Source of the DNA: an uncultured Bacteroides sp.
GTDB taxonomy: Bacteria; Bacteroidota; Bacteroidia; Bacteroidales; Bacteroidaceae
Reading direction: 5' to 3'
Assembly: GCF_963666545.1 (NCBI RefSeq)
Contig: NZ_OY762899.1
Coordinates: forward strand, 4,220,365-4,284,364
DNA: 64,000 bases
In this document: piece after piece, positions 16,891-26,580 of the stretch
How the letters are laid out: the number at the start of each line of letters is the position of its first letter
How positions within the stretch are numbered: position 1 is the first letter of the stretch
The notes under the pieces: model-generated
Database searches by the model: none
What the model was told of the DNA's origin: nothing
What the model saw: the letters and a program-made list of their open reading frames with translations, nothing else
Position numbers and translations under genes: made by a program

Positions 16891-18444
16891 ATGATAGATA
16901 GTATTGATACTTCGTTAATTGATTGGTCGAGGGCGCAATTTGCTCTTACGGCTATGTATCACTGGATTTTTGTTCCCCTTACATTGGGACTGGCTGTAGT
17001 GATGGGAGTGATGGAAACTCTTTATTACAAAACAGGTAATGAGTTTTGGAAACACACAGCCAAATTCTGGATGAAGCTCTTTGGTATAAACTTTGCAGTG
17101 GGTGTTGCTACCGGAATTATCTTAGAGTTTGAGTTCGGGACCAATTGGAGTAATTACTCATGGTTTGTGGGCGATATCTTTGGTGCTCCTCTTGCTATAG
17201 AGGGTATTTTGGCTTTCTTTATGGAAGCAACGTTTATAGCAGTAATGTTTTTTGGATGGAACAAAGTGAGCAAAGGTTTTCACTTAGCTTCTACTTGGCT
17301 CACGGGTTTAGGAGCTACGATATCTGCTTGGTGGATTCTGGTGGCTAACGCTTGGATGCAGTATCCCGTTGGGATGGAATTCAATCCAGATACGGTACGT
17401 AATGAGATGGTCGACTTTATGGCTGTTGCCACTTCGCCCGTTGCAGTAAACAAATTCTTTCATACGGTACTTTCGAGCTGGGTGTTAGGTGCTGTATTTG
17501 TAGTGGGCGTTAGTTGTTGGTTCCTATTAAAAAAACGAAACCAAAAGTTTGCTTTAGCAAGCGTTAAAGTTGGCGCAGCAGTAGGACTGGTGGGGATTGC
17601 ATTAACAATGTGGACCGGAGATGGTTCCGCTTATCAGGTAGGGCGCACGCAACCGATGAAACTGGCTGCTATGGAGGGTTATTACCATGGGCAAAATGGT
17701 GCCGGATTGGTTGTTGTAGGTATGCTGAATCCCGATAAGAAGACATATGATGACGGCAAAGAACCTTTCATTTTTCGTATTGCTGTTCCTAATTTACTTT
17801 CTTTGCTTGCTCAGCGTGACTTCAATGCATTTGTTCCCGGTGTGAATAATATTATGGAGGGAGGCTACATGTTGAAAGACGGTACGGTTGCACTTTCGGC
17901 TCCCGAAAAGATAGAACGTGGGAAAAAGGCGATTGCTGCATTGGCCTCTTATCGATTGGCGAAAAAGAATAAAGATCAGGCGACTGCCGATTCAGCTTAT
18001 GCTGTTTTGCAAAGCAACGTAGCTTATTTTGGGTACGGATATATTAAAGATGTGCACGAATTGGTGCCGAATGTTGCTATTACATTTTATGCTTTCAGGG
18101 TGATGGTCTTGCTGGGAGGGTATTTTCTGCTCTTCTTTGTTGTCATTTTATTATTGGCTAATAAAGAGAAGTTGGTCACTCTAAAATGGGTACAATGGAT
18201 AGCTCTGCTTACTATTCCACTTGGTTATATAGCCTCTGAAGCCGGATGGGTGGTTGCCGAGTGTGGCAGGCAGCCGTGGGCTATACAAGATATGCTTCCT
18301 ACTTCTGCTTCTGTGTCGAGATTGGGAGTTGGTTCTGTGCAAACTACATTCTTTATTTTCCTTGTCTTATTCACCGTTATGTTGATTGCCGAAATAGGCA
18401 TTATGCTTCGTGAAATAAAGAAAGGTCCTCAAATTAATGATTAA
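16891..18444 (+). CDS. cydA: Cytochrome bd quinol oxidase subunit I
   Basis: Quinol-oxidising subunit of the high-affinity terminal oxidase, which lets Bacteroides respire nanomolar oxygen. It has the N-terminal heme-ligand His in ALTAMYHWIFVPLTLG, the conserved MQYPVGMEFN stretch, GRQPW near the C-terminus and about nine membrane helices. A soluble insert of ~120 residues (from LNPDKKTYDDGKEPF to VLQSNVAYFGYG) precedes the later helices, in the position of the Q loop region. 517 residues. cydB follows after 6 bp. Confidence 0.96.
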   Translation: MIDSIDTSLIDWSRAQFALTAMYHWIFVPLTLGLAVVMGVMETLYYKTGNEFWKHTAKFWMKLFGINFAVGVATGIILEFEFGTNWSNYSWFVGDIFGAPLAIEGILAFFMEATFIAVMFFGWNKVSKGFHLASTWLTGLGATISAWWILVANAWMQYPVGMEFNPDTVRNEMVDFMAVATSPVAVNKFFHTVLSSWVLGAVFVVGVSCWFLLKKRNQKFALASVKVGAAVGLVGIALTMWTGDGSAYQVGRTQPMKLAAMEGYYHGQNGAGLVVVGMLNPDKKTYDDGKEPFIFRIAVPNLLSLLAQRDFNAFVPGVNNIMEGGYMLKDGTVALSAPEKIERGKKAIAALASYRLAKKNKDQATADSAYAVLQSNVAYFGYGYIKDVHELVPNVAITFYAFRVMVLLGGYFLLFFVVILLLANKEKLVTLKWVQWIALLTIPLGYIASEAGWVVAECGRQPWAIQDMLPTSASVSRLGVGSVQTTFFIFLVLFTVMLIAEIGIMLREIKKGPQIND

Positions 18445-18450
18445 AAAACT

Positions 18451-19596
18451 ATGGATACATATATATTACTTCAACATTATTGGTGGTTTGTGATTTCTTT
18501 GTTGGGAGCTTTGTTGGTGCTTTTACTATTTGTACAGGGTGGTAACTCCATGTTGTTTTCTCTTCCGAAGGATGAAGAACAACGCAAAATGATGGTGAAC
18601 TCCACCGGGCGTAAGTGGGAGTTTACATTTACCACACTAGTAACTTTTGGGGGAGCCTTTTTTGCTTCGTTTCCTCTGTTTTATAGTACGAGTTTCGGCG
18701 GAGCCTATTGGCTGTGGATGATTATTCTTTTTAGTTTTGTGCTTCAGGCTGTGAGCTATGAATTCCAGAGCAAGGCTGGCAATCTGCTGGGAAAGAAGAC
18801 GTATCAGACGTTTCTGGTGATCAATGGAGTGGTAGGGCCTGTTTTGTTGGGTGGTGCAGTAGCTACGTTCTTTACCGGATCAGACTTCTATGTAAATAAG
18901 GACAACATGACGGAATTGATGCCTGTTATTAGTAGTTGGGGAAGTGCGTGGCATGGACTTGATGCGTTGACTAATCCGTGGAATGTCGTACTTGGTTTGG
19001 CTGTCTTTTTCTTGGTTCGAATTCTTGGTGCACTTTACTTTATCAATAACATAAATGATGACGATTTTGTGGCCCGTTGCCGTCGTTCTCTAATCATTAA
19101 TGGAGGATTCTTCCTTGTGTTCTTCCTTGCGTTTGTCATTCGCACGTTAGTAGCAGACGGATTTGCTGTTAACCCCGATACGCAGGAAATTTACATGCAA
19201 TCTTACAAGTATCTTATTAACTTTATCCAGATGCCTGTGGTACTTGCTGTATTTCTAGTAGGAGTAGTGCTTGTGTTGTTCGGTTTGATAATGAGCATTT
19301 TGAAAAAGACTTTCGATAAAGGAATCTGGTTTGCGGGTGTGGGCACTGTGCTTACCGTACTTGCTTTATTCCTTTGTGCGGGATTCAACAACACAGCTTA
19401 TTATCCTTCGACAGGAGATTTGCAGAGTTCGCTTACTTTGGCTAACAGTTGCTCTAGCTTGTTTACACTCAAGACAATGGCTTATGTATCCATCCTAGTT
19501 CCTTTTGTAGCGGCTTACATCTTCTACGCATGGCGCAGTATCGATAATAAGAAGATTGATGCCGAGGAGATGAATGAAGGTGGACATGCTTACTAA
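18451..19596 (+). CDS. cydB: Cytochrome bd quinol oxidase subunit II
   Basis: Second core subunit of the bd oxidase, with eight or so membrane helices and no heme ligands required. The N-terminal WWFVISLLGALLVLLLFVQG and GRKWEFTFTTLVTFGGAFFA segments and the later GFNNTAYYPS motif match the family; Bacteroides proteins have a similar length (381 residues). It forms an operon with DUF4492 and cydA, and a strong terminator follows at 19694. Confidence 0.95.
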   Translation: MDTYILLQHYWWFVISLLGALLVLLLFVQGGNSMLFSLPKDEEQRKMMVNSTGRKWEFTFTTLVTFGGAFFASFPLFYSTSFGGAYWLWMIILFSFVLQAVSYEFQSKAGNLLGKKTYQTFLVINGVVGPVLLGGAVATFFTGSDFYVNKDNMTELMPVISSWGSAWHGLDALTNPWNVVLGLAVFFLVRILGALYFINNINDDDFVARCRRSLIINGGFFLVFFLAFVIRTLVADGFAVNPDTQEIYMQSYKYLINFIQMPVVLAVFLVGVVLVLFGLIMSILKKTFDKGIWFAGVGTVLTVLALFLCAGFNNTAYYPSTGDLQSSLTLANSCSSLFTLKTMAYVSILVPFVAAYIFYAWRSIDNKKIDAEEMNEGGHAY

Positions 19597-19693
19597 TTGA
19601 ACTTATTTATTTGCTCGAAAAGCTTGACTTTGGTGAATAAATGTATTACCTTTGTCAATGTAATCATATAGTAGTTTCAGATTATACTACGGT

Positions 19694-19727
19694 AAAAGGG
19701 AGAAGTTGGTGCTTCTCCCTTTTTTTG
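19694..19727 (+). terminator. Terminator of the cyd operon
   Basis: AAAAGGGAGAAG pairs with CTTCTCCCTTTT across a 6-base loop and is followed by T residues; it starts 98 bp after the cydB stop. Confidence 0.85.
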
Positions 19728-19788
19728 AGCCAACTACTTTGCTGATATAAATAATGGCCTCTATTTGTCATCTTTTCGCTTGTTTTGA

Positions 19789-19986
19789 CCAAACTGAACC
19801 GTGCAGATAACCAAACTGAACCGTGCAGTTCGGTTATCTGCACGTTTCAGTTGAGTCATCATGCGGTTGCACTTCATCCGAAAGACGGTTGCACTTTATC
19901 CATTTGCTTATTTCATCTCTTTAAAACACCTTTATGTTTTTGCAAAACACTTATTTGCTTGGAAGAAAACACTTTTGTGTTTTGAG
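19789..19986. repeat. Intergenic 22-bp-period repeat array R3
   Basis: Cut into 22-bp rows from 19789, this stretch gives nine rows. Rows 1-2 share 18 bases (CCAAACTGAACCGTGCAG at 19789 and 19811). Rows 4-5 share CGGTTGCACTT (19864, 19886). Rows 7-9 share AAAACAC (19923, 19944, 19966). A core GTGCA/TTGCA/TTTCA occupies positions 13-17 in the first six rows. Rows 1-3 also form a 21-bp stem (19792-19812 with 19832-19852, one mismatch). It lies in the 479-bp gap after the cyd terminator, with no gene in it. Confidence 0.7.
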
Positions 19987-20075
19987 AAGCTTCTCCCCGT
20001 TAATAATCAGTAAATCTGCTCTTGACAAAAATGAGCTCTCACTCTGTTGAGTTGTCCGAAATTAGTTACAGCGTA

Positions 20076-21032
20076 TCATTTAGCTACATTGTTTATCGGC
20101 TTTCCTGCGATGTAGGCTTTTACATTATAGAGCATGATATCCATTAATCGTTTGCGAGCTTCAAGGCTTGCCCATGCGATATGTGGGGTGATGTAACAGT
20201 TCTTGGCTGTGAACAAGGGGTTATCTGCCAGAGGAGGTTCGGCAGAAAGCACATCTATACCGGCAGCGTAAATCGTTCCGCTGTTCAGCGCATCGGCTAA
20301 AGCTTGTTCATTGACCAATTGTCCGCGACCTGTGTTAATCAGGATTGCTGTAGGCTTCATCATTGACAGTCGACGAGCATCCACAAGTTCTTGCGTCCCT
20401 TCGGTGAGCGGGCAATGTAAACTGATGACGTCACATTCGCTGAAGAGTTGATCTAACTCCATCTTCTTAATTTCAGGAGGTAATTGGAGCGATGATTTCG
20501 ACGTAAAGGCAAACACTTGCATGCCGAATCCGATGGCTATGCGCGCTGTGCTATATCCTGTGTGCCCCAATCCTACGAGTCCGATCTTTTTGCCTTGAAG
20601 TTCGATTAGGGGAGTATTCCAGAAGCAGAAATCAGAATTGCTGCTCCATTTTCCTTTGTGAACTTCATCCGAATGGTACTTCACTTGTTGAGTAATGTTC
20701 AAGATATGGGCAAATACCATTTGCGCTACCGATGGAGTGCTGTATGCCGGAATATTGCTCACTACAATGCCGCGCTCTTTGGCAGCGGCAATATCTACTA
20801 CGTTATATCCCGTGGCCAATACGCCAATGTATTTTAGTTCGGGCAGTGCAGCCATGACTTTGGAAGTGAAAAATACCTTGTTTGTAAGGGCTACTTCGGC
20901 ACCCGCCAAACGCTCTATCACCTCTTCGGGAGCAGTACGTTCATAGATTGTACACTCGCCCAAAGCTTTTAATTCATCCCATGAAAGGTCTCCGGGGTTT
21001 GTTGCGTAGCCGTCTAATATTATAATTTTCAT
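20076..21032 (-). CDS. D-2-hydroxyacid dehydrogenase (NAD-dependent)
   Basis: Cytoplasmic dehydrogenase of the D-isomer-specific 2-hydroxyacid family, interconverting a 2-keto acid and a D-2-hydroxyacid. The NAD-binding motif GLVGLGHTGYSTARIA and the catalytic trio are visible: Arg in INTGRGQLV, Glu in GIDVLSAEPP, His in ITPHIAWAS. 318 residues. The PAYSTPSVAQMVFAHIL segment is most like glycerate/hydroxypyruvate dehydrogenases, but the substrate cannot be fixed. It lies 35 bp downstream of rarA on the same strand and may be cotranscribed. Confidence 0.92.
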   Translation of the reverse strand: MKIIILDGYATNPGDLSWDELKALGECTIYERTAPEEVIERLAGAEVALTNKVFFTSKVMAALPELKYIGVLATGYNVVDIAAAKERGIVVSNIPAYSTPSVAQMVFAHILNITQQVKYHSDEVHKGKWSSNSDFCFWNTPLIELQGKKIGLVGLGHTGYSTARIAIGFGMQVFAFTSKSSLQLPPEIKKMELDQLFSECDVISLHCPLTEGTQELVDARRLSMMKPTAILINTGRGQLVNEQALADALNSGTIYAAGIDVLSAEPPLADNPLFTAKNCYITPHIAWASLEARKRLMDIMLYNVKAYIAGKPINNVAK

Positions 21033-21067
21033 CTTTTAATCTACTTGTTTGTTAAGTTAAGCTGCAT

Positions 21068-22339
21068 TTACTTGCTGTATTTCTCATTCCACAACTTCTT
21101 CATCTGTTCCAGATGTTTGTTTTCGGCAGCATTGTTCTGAGCTTGCCAGATGCGGTGTTCTTTTAGTTCGTCAGGCAGATATTGCTGAGTAACGAAGTTA
21201 CCTTCATAGCTGTGGGCATATTTATAATCTTGTCCATAGCCCAATTGTTTCATTAGCTTGGTAGGCGCATTGCGTAGATGCAGAGGCACGGGCAGGTTGC
21301 CTGTTTCACGAACTAACTCCAACGCACTATCAATGGCAGTGTAAGCTGAATTGCTTTTAGGACTTGTGGCCAGATAGATAGTAGCTTCTGCTAAAGGAAT
21401 GCGTCCTTCGGGCCAGCCAATCTTCATCAGTGTGTCAAAACAGGCATTGGCTAGCAACAAGGCATTAGGGTTGGCTAGGCCGATATCTTCGGCAGCAGAG
21501 ATGACGAGGCGGCGGGCAATGAATGCAGGATCTTCTCCGCCCTCGACCATGCGGGCCAGCCAATAAATGGCTCCATCGGGATCGCTTCCACGAATTGATT
21601 TAATGAAAGCAGAGATAATATCGTAGTGCATCTCGCCATCCTTGTCGTAAGCCAAAGGATTCTGTTGGAGCCGCTCGGTGACTAAATCATCAGTAATTAC
21701 GACGCTATTTTCTGTTTCCGAATCGACCACCAGCTCCAGTATATTGAGTAACTTTCGAGCATCTCCACCCGAAAAACGAAGAATGGCTCCAGTCTCTTTC
21801 AATTCAATCTTTCGTTCTTTCAATACCGAATCCGTCACAATGGCGCGTTGAAGTAATTCCAACAGGTCTTCTTGTTCCAGCGATTTCAGCACGTAGAGTT
21901 GGCAGCGGGAGAGGAGCGGGCGGATAACTTCGAAAGAGGGATTCTCGGTGGTGGCACCAATCAGCGTTACAGTACCGTGTTCTACAGCTCCAAGCAAGGA
22001 ATCTTGTTGCGACTTACTGAAGCGATGAATTTCATCAATAAATAGTATGGGACTGCTTTGTGAGAAAAAACGGTTACTTTTGGCTCGATCTATTACGTCG
22101 CGTACATCTTTCACACCCGAGCTTACAGCGCTGAGGCTATAGAATGGTGTTTCCAACTTATTGGCAATGATTTGTGCCAAAGTTGTTTTCCCCACTCCCG
22201 GCGGGCCCCACAAGATGAAGGAAGAGATGCGTCCTGCATCAATCATCTTGCGCAAGATAGCACCGGGCCCAACCAAATGCTTCTGCCCGATGTATTCATC
22301 CAAAGTCTTTGGCCTAAGCCTTTCCGCTAGTGGTTGCAT
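21068..22339 (-). CDS. rarA: Replication-associated recombination protein RarA/MgsA (AAA ATPase)
   Basis: AAA+ ATPase of the RarA/MgsA/WRNIP1 family, acting at stalled replication forks with SSB. The N-terminal [18 protein letters not shown] is the family signature. Walker A is [11 protein letters not shown], Walker B is [18 protein letters not shown], sensor 1 is [12 protein letters not shown], and the arginine finger is in LLSRCQ. The C-terminal tetramerisation domain contains [14 protein letters not shown] and the closing [14 protein letters not shown]. 423 residues, normal. It is encoded 12 bp downstream of the DUF5686 gene. Confidence 0.95.
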   Translation of the reverse strand: MQPLAERLRPKTLDEYIGQKHLVGPGAILRKMIDAGRISSFILWGPPGVGKTTLAQIIANKLETPFYSLSAVSSGVKDVRDVIDRAKSNRFFSQSSPILFIDEIHRFSKSQQDSLLGAVEHGTVTLIGATTENPSFEVIRPLLSRCQLYVLKSLEQEDLLELLQRAIVTDSVLKERKIELKETGAILRFSGGDARKLLNILELVVDSETENSVVITDDLVTERLQQNPLAYDKDGEMHYDIISAFIKSIRGSDPDGAIYWLARMVEGGEDPAFIARRLVISAAEDIGLANPNALLLANACFDTLMKIGWPEGRIPLAEATIYLATSPKSNSAYTAIDSALELVRETGNLPVPLHLRNAPTKLMKQLGYGQDYKYAHSYEGNFVTQQYLPDELKEHRIWQAQNNAAENKHLEQMKKLWNEKYSK

Positions 22340-22351
22340 ATATGGGTAGAT

Positions 22352-24925
22352 TTAGAATGTTACCATCACCATAAATCGGATGCCATCTTTGTTGATGTTT
22401 GGATTATTGAGGTAAGTGAGTCGGCGCACGTATTCTATATGTACTATTTTGAATATGTTATGAATGCCAACGCTTGCTTCTAAATAAGGAGTACTGGGGT
22501 CCATCACAAAACTGCTGGTAACTCCATCTCTTTCCGGAAAGCGGAATAAGTCACCGTCGTTTGGATTCTTATATGGATTATTTTTATCACTAAGTGATCC
22601 ATATAGTGCACGGAATCTAAAGACCTCGCGCCATTTTAATTTCTTTAGCAGTGGTATACGATTGAACAGTTTACCATTCATATCATACGTTAAAGACATG
22701 GAAGCATAACGATCATTCAGGAATTCCATATTATTAATTAAGTTGAACGTTTCCCGCTGAGTGATGTACGATAAGTTTGCTTCCGGTAATATTAGTAGCG
22801 GGAAAGGAACCTTGCTCCATTGTATGCCACCTTTAAAAGTAATGTCTACTTTTCCCCATGATGATAGCCATAAACGTTTCCAGAAGCTTGCCTCGGTGAG
22901 ATTAAAATTATACTCTCCACCCAGAACATCTTTTAATCCACTCGTTTGTGAAAGAGTAAATATGGGGGCATCCAGGGAGACAGGGACGCGCCGTTGTTTG
23001 GTGTTAACAAATGTTTCACCGGGAGCGTAGCGTAATGTCACTCCAAATTCACTTGTTGTTATATCATGTACGGGTATCTTGACATTTTCATCTGCGTTAT
23101 TACGTATATATTGCAGTTTTCCGGTTGGTTCGTCGTTACGCCGACGTCCCATTAACTTGACCGAAAAGCCCCAATTAGTCTCCATTTCGTATTGCAGGGT
23201 TGCATCTCGAATATATGACATCTGGTCAACAGGCCCTGTTTTCCATGCCACAAATACATTATCCTTATCCGTAGCGAGGAATTTATCCATAGGAGACATT
23301 ACGTCAAAACTGTATGAGGCAGAGATATTGTTTTTTGGAAATTCCCAAGGCAAATAAGAGCATTTGGGGAATGAATAAAGTACTTGTCCGCTGTATTTCC
23401 ATTTCTTATCTTTAAAACCATAAGCTCCATAGCCGCTGAGGAACCAGTGTGGGTCAAAATTTCCTGTGGTCTGTCCACTTAATCGCAGACGGGTTCCATC
23501 GATATAATTACTCGAAACCATCGTGTTGATAGGTCCGAAGTCAAATTTGCTGGGGTGTTCTTTAGTGCCTGTCTCAACAAAATTCTCGATCAATGCTTTT
23601 GCACTAAAAAGGATGAGTTTAAAGCCGGGTATTTGTTCTAATTGATTCATAAATAGATCCATGCTGTTTTCGGTCTTTGTAAGTGGCACCTGTCTTACGC
23701 TAGCCCAATAATCATCACTTTTGGTCAGCATGTCTGTCTCTTTCATCACATCTCCCCGAAATTTAAATAATCGTTGTTCTATTGGCGTGAATTGGTAGTT
23801 GGTGTATTTTGTGGTACGCTTCACCTGTAACCCTTGCTGCGATTTAAAGAGAGAAAGATCGACTGTCATATCATCATCCGTGAGTACCCAGTTTCCATTG
23901 GGCAGTTGCTGATACTCTTGGGTAATATCAAGATTATCAACATAATTGACACCTGTTTTCTTAGGTAGATTCATGAGACATCTTTTCACCGCATACGTAG
24001 AGTCTTTCAGCACGTATAAATGTCCGGTAAAGCCAAAATCCTGCGAATTCTGAGGTACGAATGTTAAGTGTACGCACTCGTGCTTGTCCACCATAACTGT
24101 ATCCATCAGGTAATACTTATAGAAAGAAATACCCGATTCAGAAATGGGACTAACAAAAGGAGTTTGTAAAAGACGGATATTGTTATCGTATATGTTTACG
24201 TCCGAAAAGACATCTTTAAGAATAGTTCCAACCATATCTCCAGTTGAAAAAAAATCTTCAATGCCACTTGAATTCATTCCTTTAATAATTATTTTCTTGC
24301 TTTCCGGTTTTTTGCGATAGATGGTTTGTGATGCTGTCTCTTGTATAGATATGGGCAAGATCATTTTATGGGTATCCGGAGAAACTTCGACTTGCTTAGA
24401 TAAGAATGAAAACTTCTTGTAAATGCCTTTTTGAAGACTTTCAGGAGTTACATTGTTGATGGACATCTTCATCTTCTGGTACTTATCGTACTGATAATAA
24501 TCATTCTCTTCGAGTTTTTGAGCCGATTTATGATCAATTACTTTACGCATAAAGTCCACCGCTGGATTATTCTTCCGAGAGTATTTTTCTTTCTTTGGTT
24601 TCACTACTATTTCATTCAGCTGAATGGATGTCGGAGATAGTTGTACGTTCAGCTCTTTGGTATCTGGAAGAATTTTCATCACTTTGGTGATGTATCCTAC
24701 AGCAGAGAATGTTACTTTGTTCCACCCTTTTCTGGTGTCAATCTTGTAGGCGCCGTTTACATCGGTAATACCTCCCACGCCTTTACCTTCGTAGAATACG
24801 GATATATACATCAAGGGTTCATGCGATATTGAATCAGTAACAATCCCTCTAAGTTGTGCAAAAGCATTGGGGGTAATAAATGCCAGTAAGAATAGTATAA
24901 TGAATTTGTGATATTTCTTTTTCAT
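22352..24925 (-). CDS. DUF5686 outer-membrane protein with carboxypeptidase-like N-terminal domain
   Basis: Secreted protein with signal peptide MKKKYHKFIILFLLAFITPNAFAQ, which favours the start at 24925 over the ATG at 24940. Residues ~27-110 form a CarboxypepD_reg-like (DUF4480/CNA-B-like) domain (LRGIVTDSISHEPLMYISV and later NVQLSPTSIQLNEIVVKP), the plug-proximal domain often seen before TonB-dependent beta barrels. The remaining ~740 residues match DUF5686, with alternating aromatic beta strands and an aromatic C-terminus (FMVMVTF) expected of an outer-membrane barrel. No TonB receptor barrel is evident. Function is unknown in this family. Confidence 0.85.
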   Translation of the reverse strand: MKKKYHKFIILFLLAFITPNAFAQLRGIVTDSISHEPLMYISVFYEGKGVGGITDVNGAYKIDTRKGWNKVTFSAVGYITKVMKILPDTKELNVQLSPTSIQLNEIVVKPKKEKYSRKNNPAVDFMRKVIDHKSAQKLEENDYYQYDKYQKMKMSINNVTPESLQKGIYKKFSFLSKQVEVSPDTHKMILPISIQETASQTIYRKKPESKKIIIKGMNSSGIEDFFSTGDMVGTILKDVFSDVNIYDNNIRLLQTPFVSPISESGISFYKYYLMDTVMVDKHECVHLTFVPQNSQDFGFTGHLYVLKDSTYAVKRCLMNLPKKTGVNYVDNLDITQEYQQLPNGNWVLTDDDMTVDLSLFKSQQGLQVKRTTKYTNYQFTPIEQRLFKFRGDVMKETDMLTKSDDYWASVRQVPLTKTENSMDLFMNQLEQIPGFKLILFSAKALIENFVETGTKEHPSKFDFGPINTMVSSNYIDGTRLRLSGQTTGNFDPHWFLSGYGAYGFKDKKWKYSGQVLYSFPKCSYLPWEFPKNNISASYSFDVMSPMDKFLATDKDNVFVAWKTGPVDQMSYIRDATLQYEMETNWGFSVKLMGRRRNDEPTGKLQYIRNNADENVKIPVHDITTSEFGVTLRYAPGETFVNTKQRRVPVSLDAPIFTLSQTSGLKDVLGGEYNFNLTEASFWKRLWLSSWGKVDITFKGGIQWSKVPFPLLILPEANLSYITQRETFNLINNMEFLNDRYASMSLTYDMNGKLFNRIPLLKKLKWREVFRFRALYGSLSDKNNPYKNPNDGDLFRFPERDGVTSSFVMDPSTPYLEASVGIHNIFKIVHIEYVRRLTYLNNPNINKDGIRFMVMVTF

Positions 24926-25214
24926 ACATGTCATAATCAAGGAGACAAAGTTAGTAAAATTGTTGTTATATTGATTATTACTATAACAGTTTTTATGCTA
25001 CTTTTTTGAATTCTAAGTACTTAACAAAGGTTGGACTTAACATAATACTCATTAATATCAATAGTTCCTTCCTCGCATCATGTCATACGATAGATAGCCG
25101 ATAGTATATTATCCAATGCCGTTTTAGTTGAACGCAGTACAATTGAGATGAATAAAAAAGAAGTCTTTAGTAATTCATTTGTCAATGTTTAAGAAATTAT
25201 TCAATACCTCTCTA

Positions 25215-25320
25215 CAGGCGTTGTGAGAAGGGTCTGGTTAATTAACTAGTTCACCGCGGTTAATTAACTAGTTAACCACGCTGAACTAGTTAATTAACCG
25301 CGGTGAACTAGTAAGATCTA
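25215..25320 (+). repeat. Intergenic box array R4 (28-bp perfect stem, 22-bp period)
   Basis: A head CAGGCGTTGTGAGAAGGGT (from 25215) is followed by a half box and three full boxes: TCACCGCGGTTA (25251-25262), TAACCACGCTGA (25273-25284) and TAACCGCGGTGA (25295-25306). Centres are 22 bp apart. 25246-25273 pairs perfectly with 25284-25311 around a 10-base loop. The array ends in CTAGTAAGA, as does R5. It sits in the 482-bp gap between the DUF5686 and WecB-like genes; the rest of the gap shows nothing recognisable. Confidence 0.82.
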
Positions 25321-25407
25321 TTTCGACTGTATTATATGTAAATAAATAGTGATGATGAGGCTAGCTAAACGACATTGATATGTCACCTCTGCTCGAATAG
25401 AGAGGAA

Positions 25408-26493
25408 TTATTCGTTTAGGAGTATTTGCACAATTCGTTCGGCTGTACGTCCGTCCCAGCGTTCGGGTAATGTGCCTTGTTTCCATTCTCCTTTGGCTAA
25501 TTTATCCATGGCTTCAGCCAATGCCGATGGGCTTTCGCCTACTAATTCATTGGTGCCTACTCGCCAAGTTTCCGGATGTTCGGCGTAAGTATTGAGCGTG
25601 ATGCAGGGAATGCCTAGGAAAGTTGCCTCTTCGGCTACATTGCCCGAGTCGGTAACAATTGCTTTCGCCTTATTTATCAGAAACCCGAAAGCAAGGTAAC
25701 TTTGCGGTAATAGTATGTGCAGATTGGGCGCTTTTATCTGCAACTCTTTGATGGCATCACTTACGTATGAGTGTAATGGAGCCACAATGGGCATACCATT
25801 TGCTTTTTCAATAAGCGTTTCGAGCAACTCTTTGAAGTTTGCTTTATTGTTTAGTAAGGCATGGCGGTTGATGGTAAGCAAAATGTAGTTTTTTTCTTTC
25901 AGCCCCAAAACGCTAAACCACATAGGACGAATCAATCGATTGCGATTATAACGTATTGTATCCACCAGAATATTACCCACATAATAAATGTGTTCATTCT
26001 CTGTGCCCGATTGATTCAGGTTTCGATTTGCCACCATTCCGGCAGTAAAGAGGTAGTCCGAGAGGCCGTCGGTTATCATTCTGTTCACCTCTTTAGGCAT
26101 ACTCATGTCAAAGGAGCGTGTACCGGCAACTACGTGAGCGACTTTTATATTTTGTTTTTTTGCCACGATAGCACAACTCATAGTAGAAGTTAAATCATCT
26201 ACAACCAGAACCACATGCGCAGGATTCTCAGCCAATTCGCGTTCAAAGGCAATCATGATGCCCGCAGTAAGTTCGGTAGAATTATTGCTGCTTACGCCCA
26301 AATATACATCAGGGCCTTTCATGTTCAGATCGGCAAATAAGGAAGCATCCAGACTATTATCTCTCTGTGTTCCGGTATATACCAATCTGTAAAAAATACG
26401 TTTACCTTGCGCTTGCGCAGCCTCAATGGCACGTACAATGGGCGCAATTTTCATGAAATTGGGGCGGGCCCCGGCCACGATTGTTATTTTCAT
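25408..26493 (-). CDS. wecB: UDP-N-acetylglucosamine 2-epimerase, non-hydrolysing
   Basis: Cytoplasmic enzyme that interconverts UDP-GlcNAc and UDP-ManNAc for envelope polysaccharide synthesis. It has the GT-B-like N-terminal start KITIVAGARPNFMKIAPIVRA with the GxRP motif, HVVAGTRSFDMSMPKEVNR, and TDSGNVAEEATFLGIPCITL in the C-terminal nucleotide-binding half. The start at 26493 opens directly into the family motif; the frame from 26568 adds a basic, non-conserved stretch. 361 residues. It stands alone, without the usual glycosyltransferase neighbours, so the destination polymer is unknown. Confidence 0.9.
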   Translation of the reverse strand: MKITIVAGARPNFMKIAPIVRAIEAAQAQGKRIFYRLVYTGTQRDNSLDASLFADLNMKGPDVYLGVSSNNSTELTAGIMIAFERELAENPAHVVLVVDDLTSTMSCAIVAKKQNIKVAHVVAGTRSFDMSMPKEVNRMITDGLSDYLFTAGMVANRNLNQSGTENEHIYYVGNILVDTIRYNRNRLIRPMWFSVLGLKEKNYILLTINRHALLNNKANFKELLETLIEKANGMPIVAPLHSYVSDAIKELQIKAPNLHILLPQSYLAFGFLINKAKAIVTDSGNVAEEATFLGIPCITLNTYAEHPETWRVGTNELVGESPSALAEAMDKLAKGEWKQGTLPERWDGRTAERIVQILLNE

Positions 26494-26580
26494 TCTAGTA
26501 TTCTTGCTGTTATTTCGGAGTGCAAATGTACAGCTTCTTTTGGAAATTATTCGTTTCTTTGTAGACAAAAAGCTTAGTAT

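Noticed and set aside
25215-25320. Array R4 (and R2, R5) as a miniature CRISPR or guide-RNA array
   Set aside because: Repeats of 12 bp with 10-bp spacers are too short, spacers are paired and reused rather than unique, and no cas or other effector gene is present.
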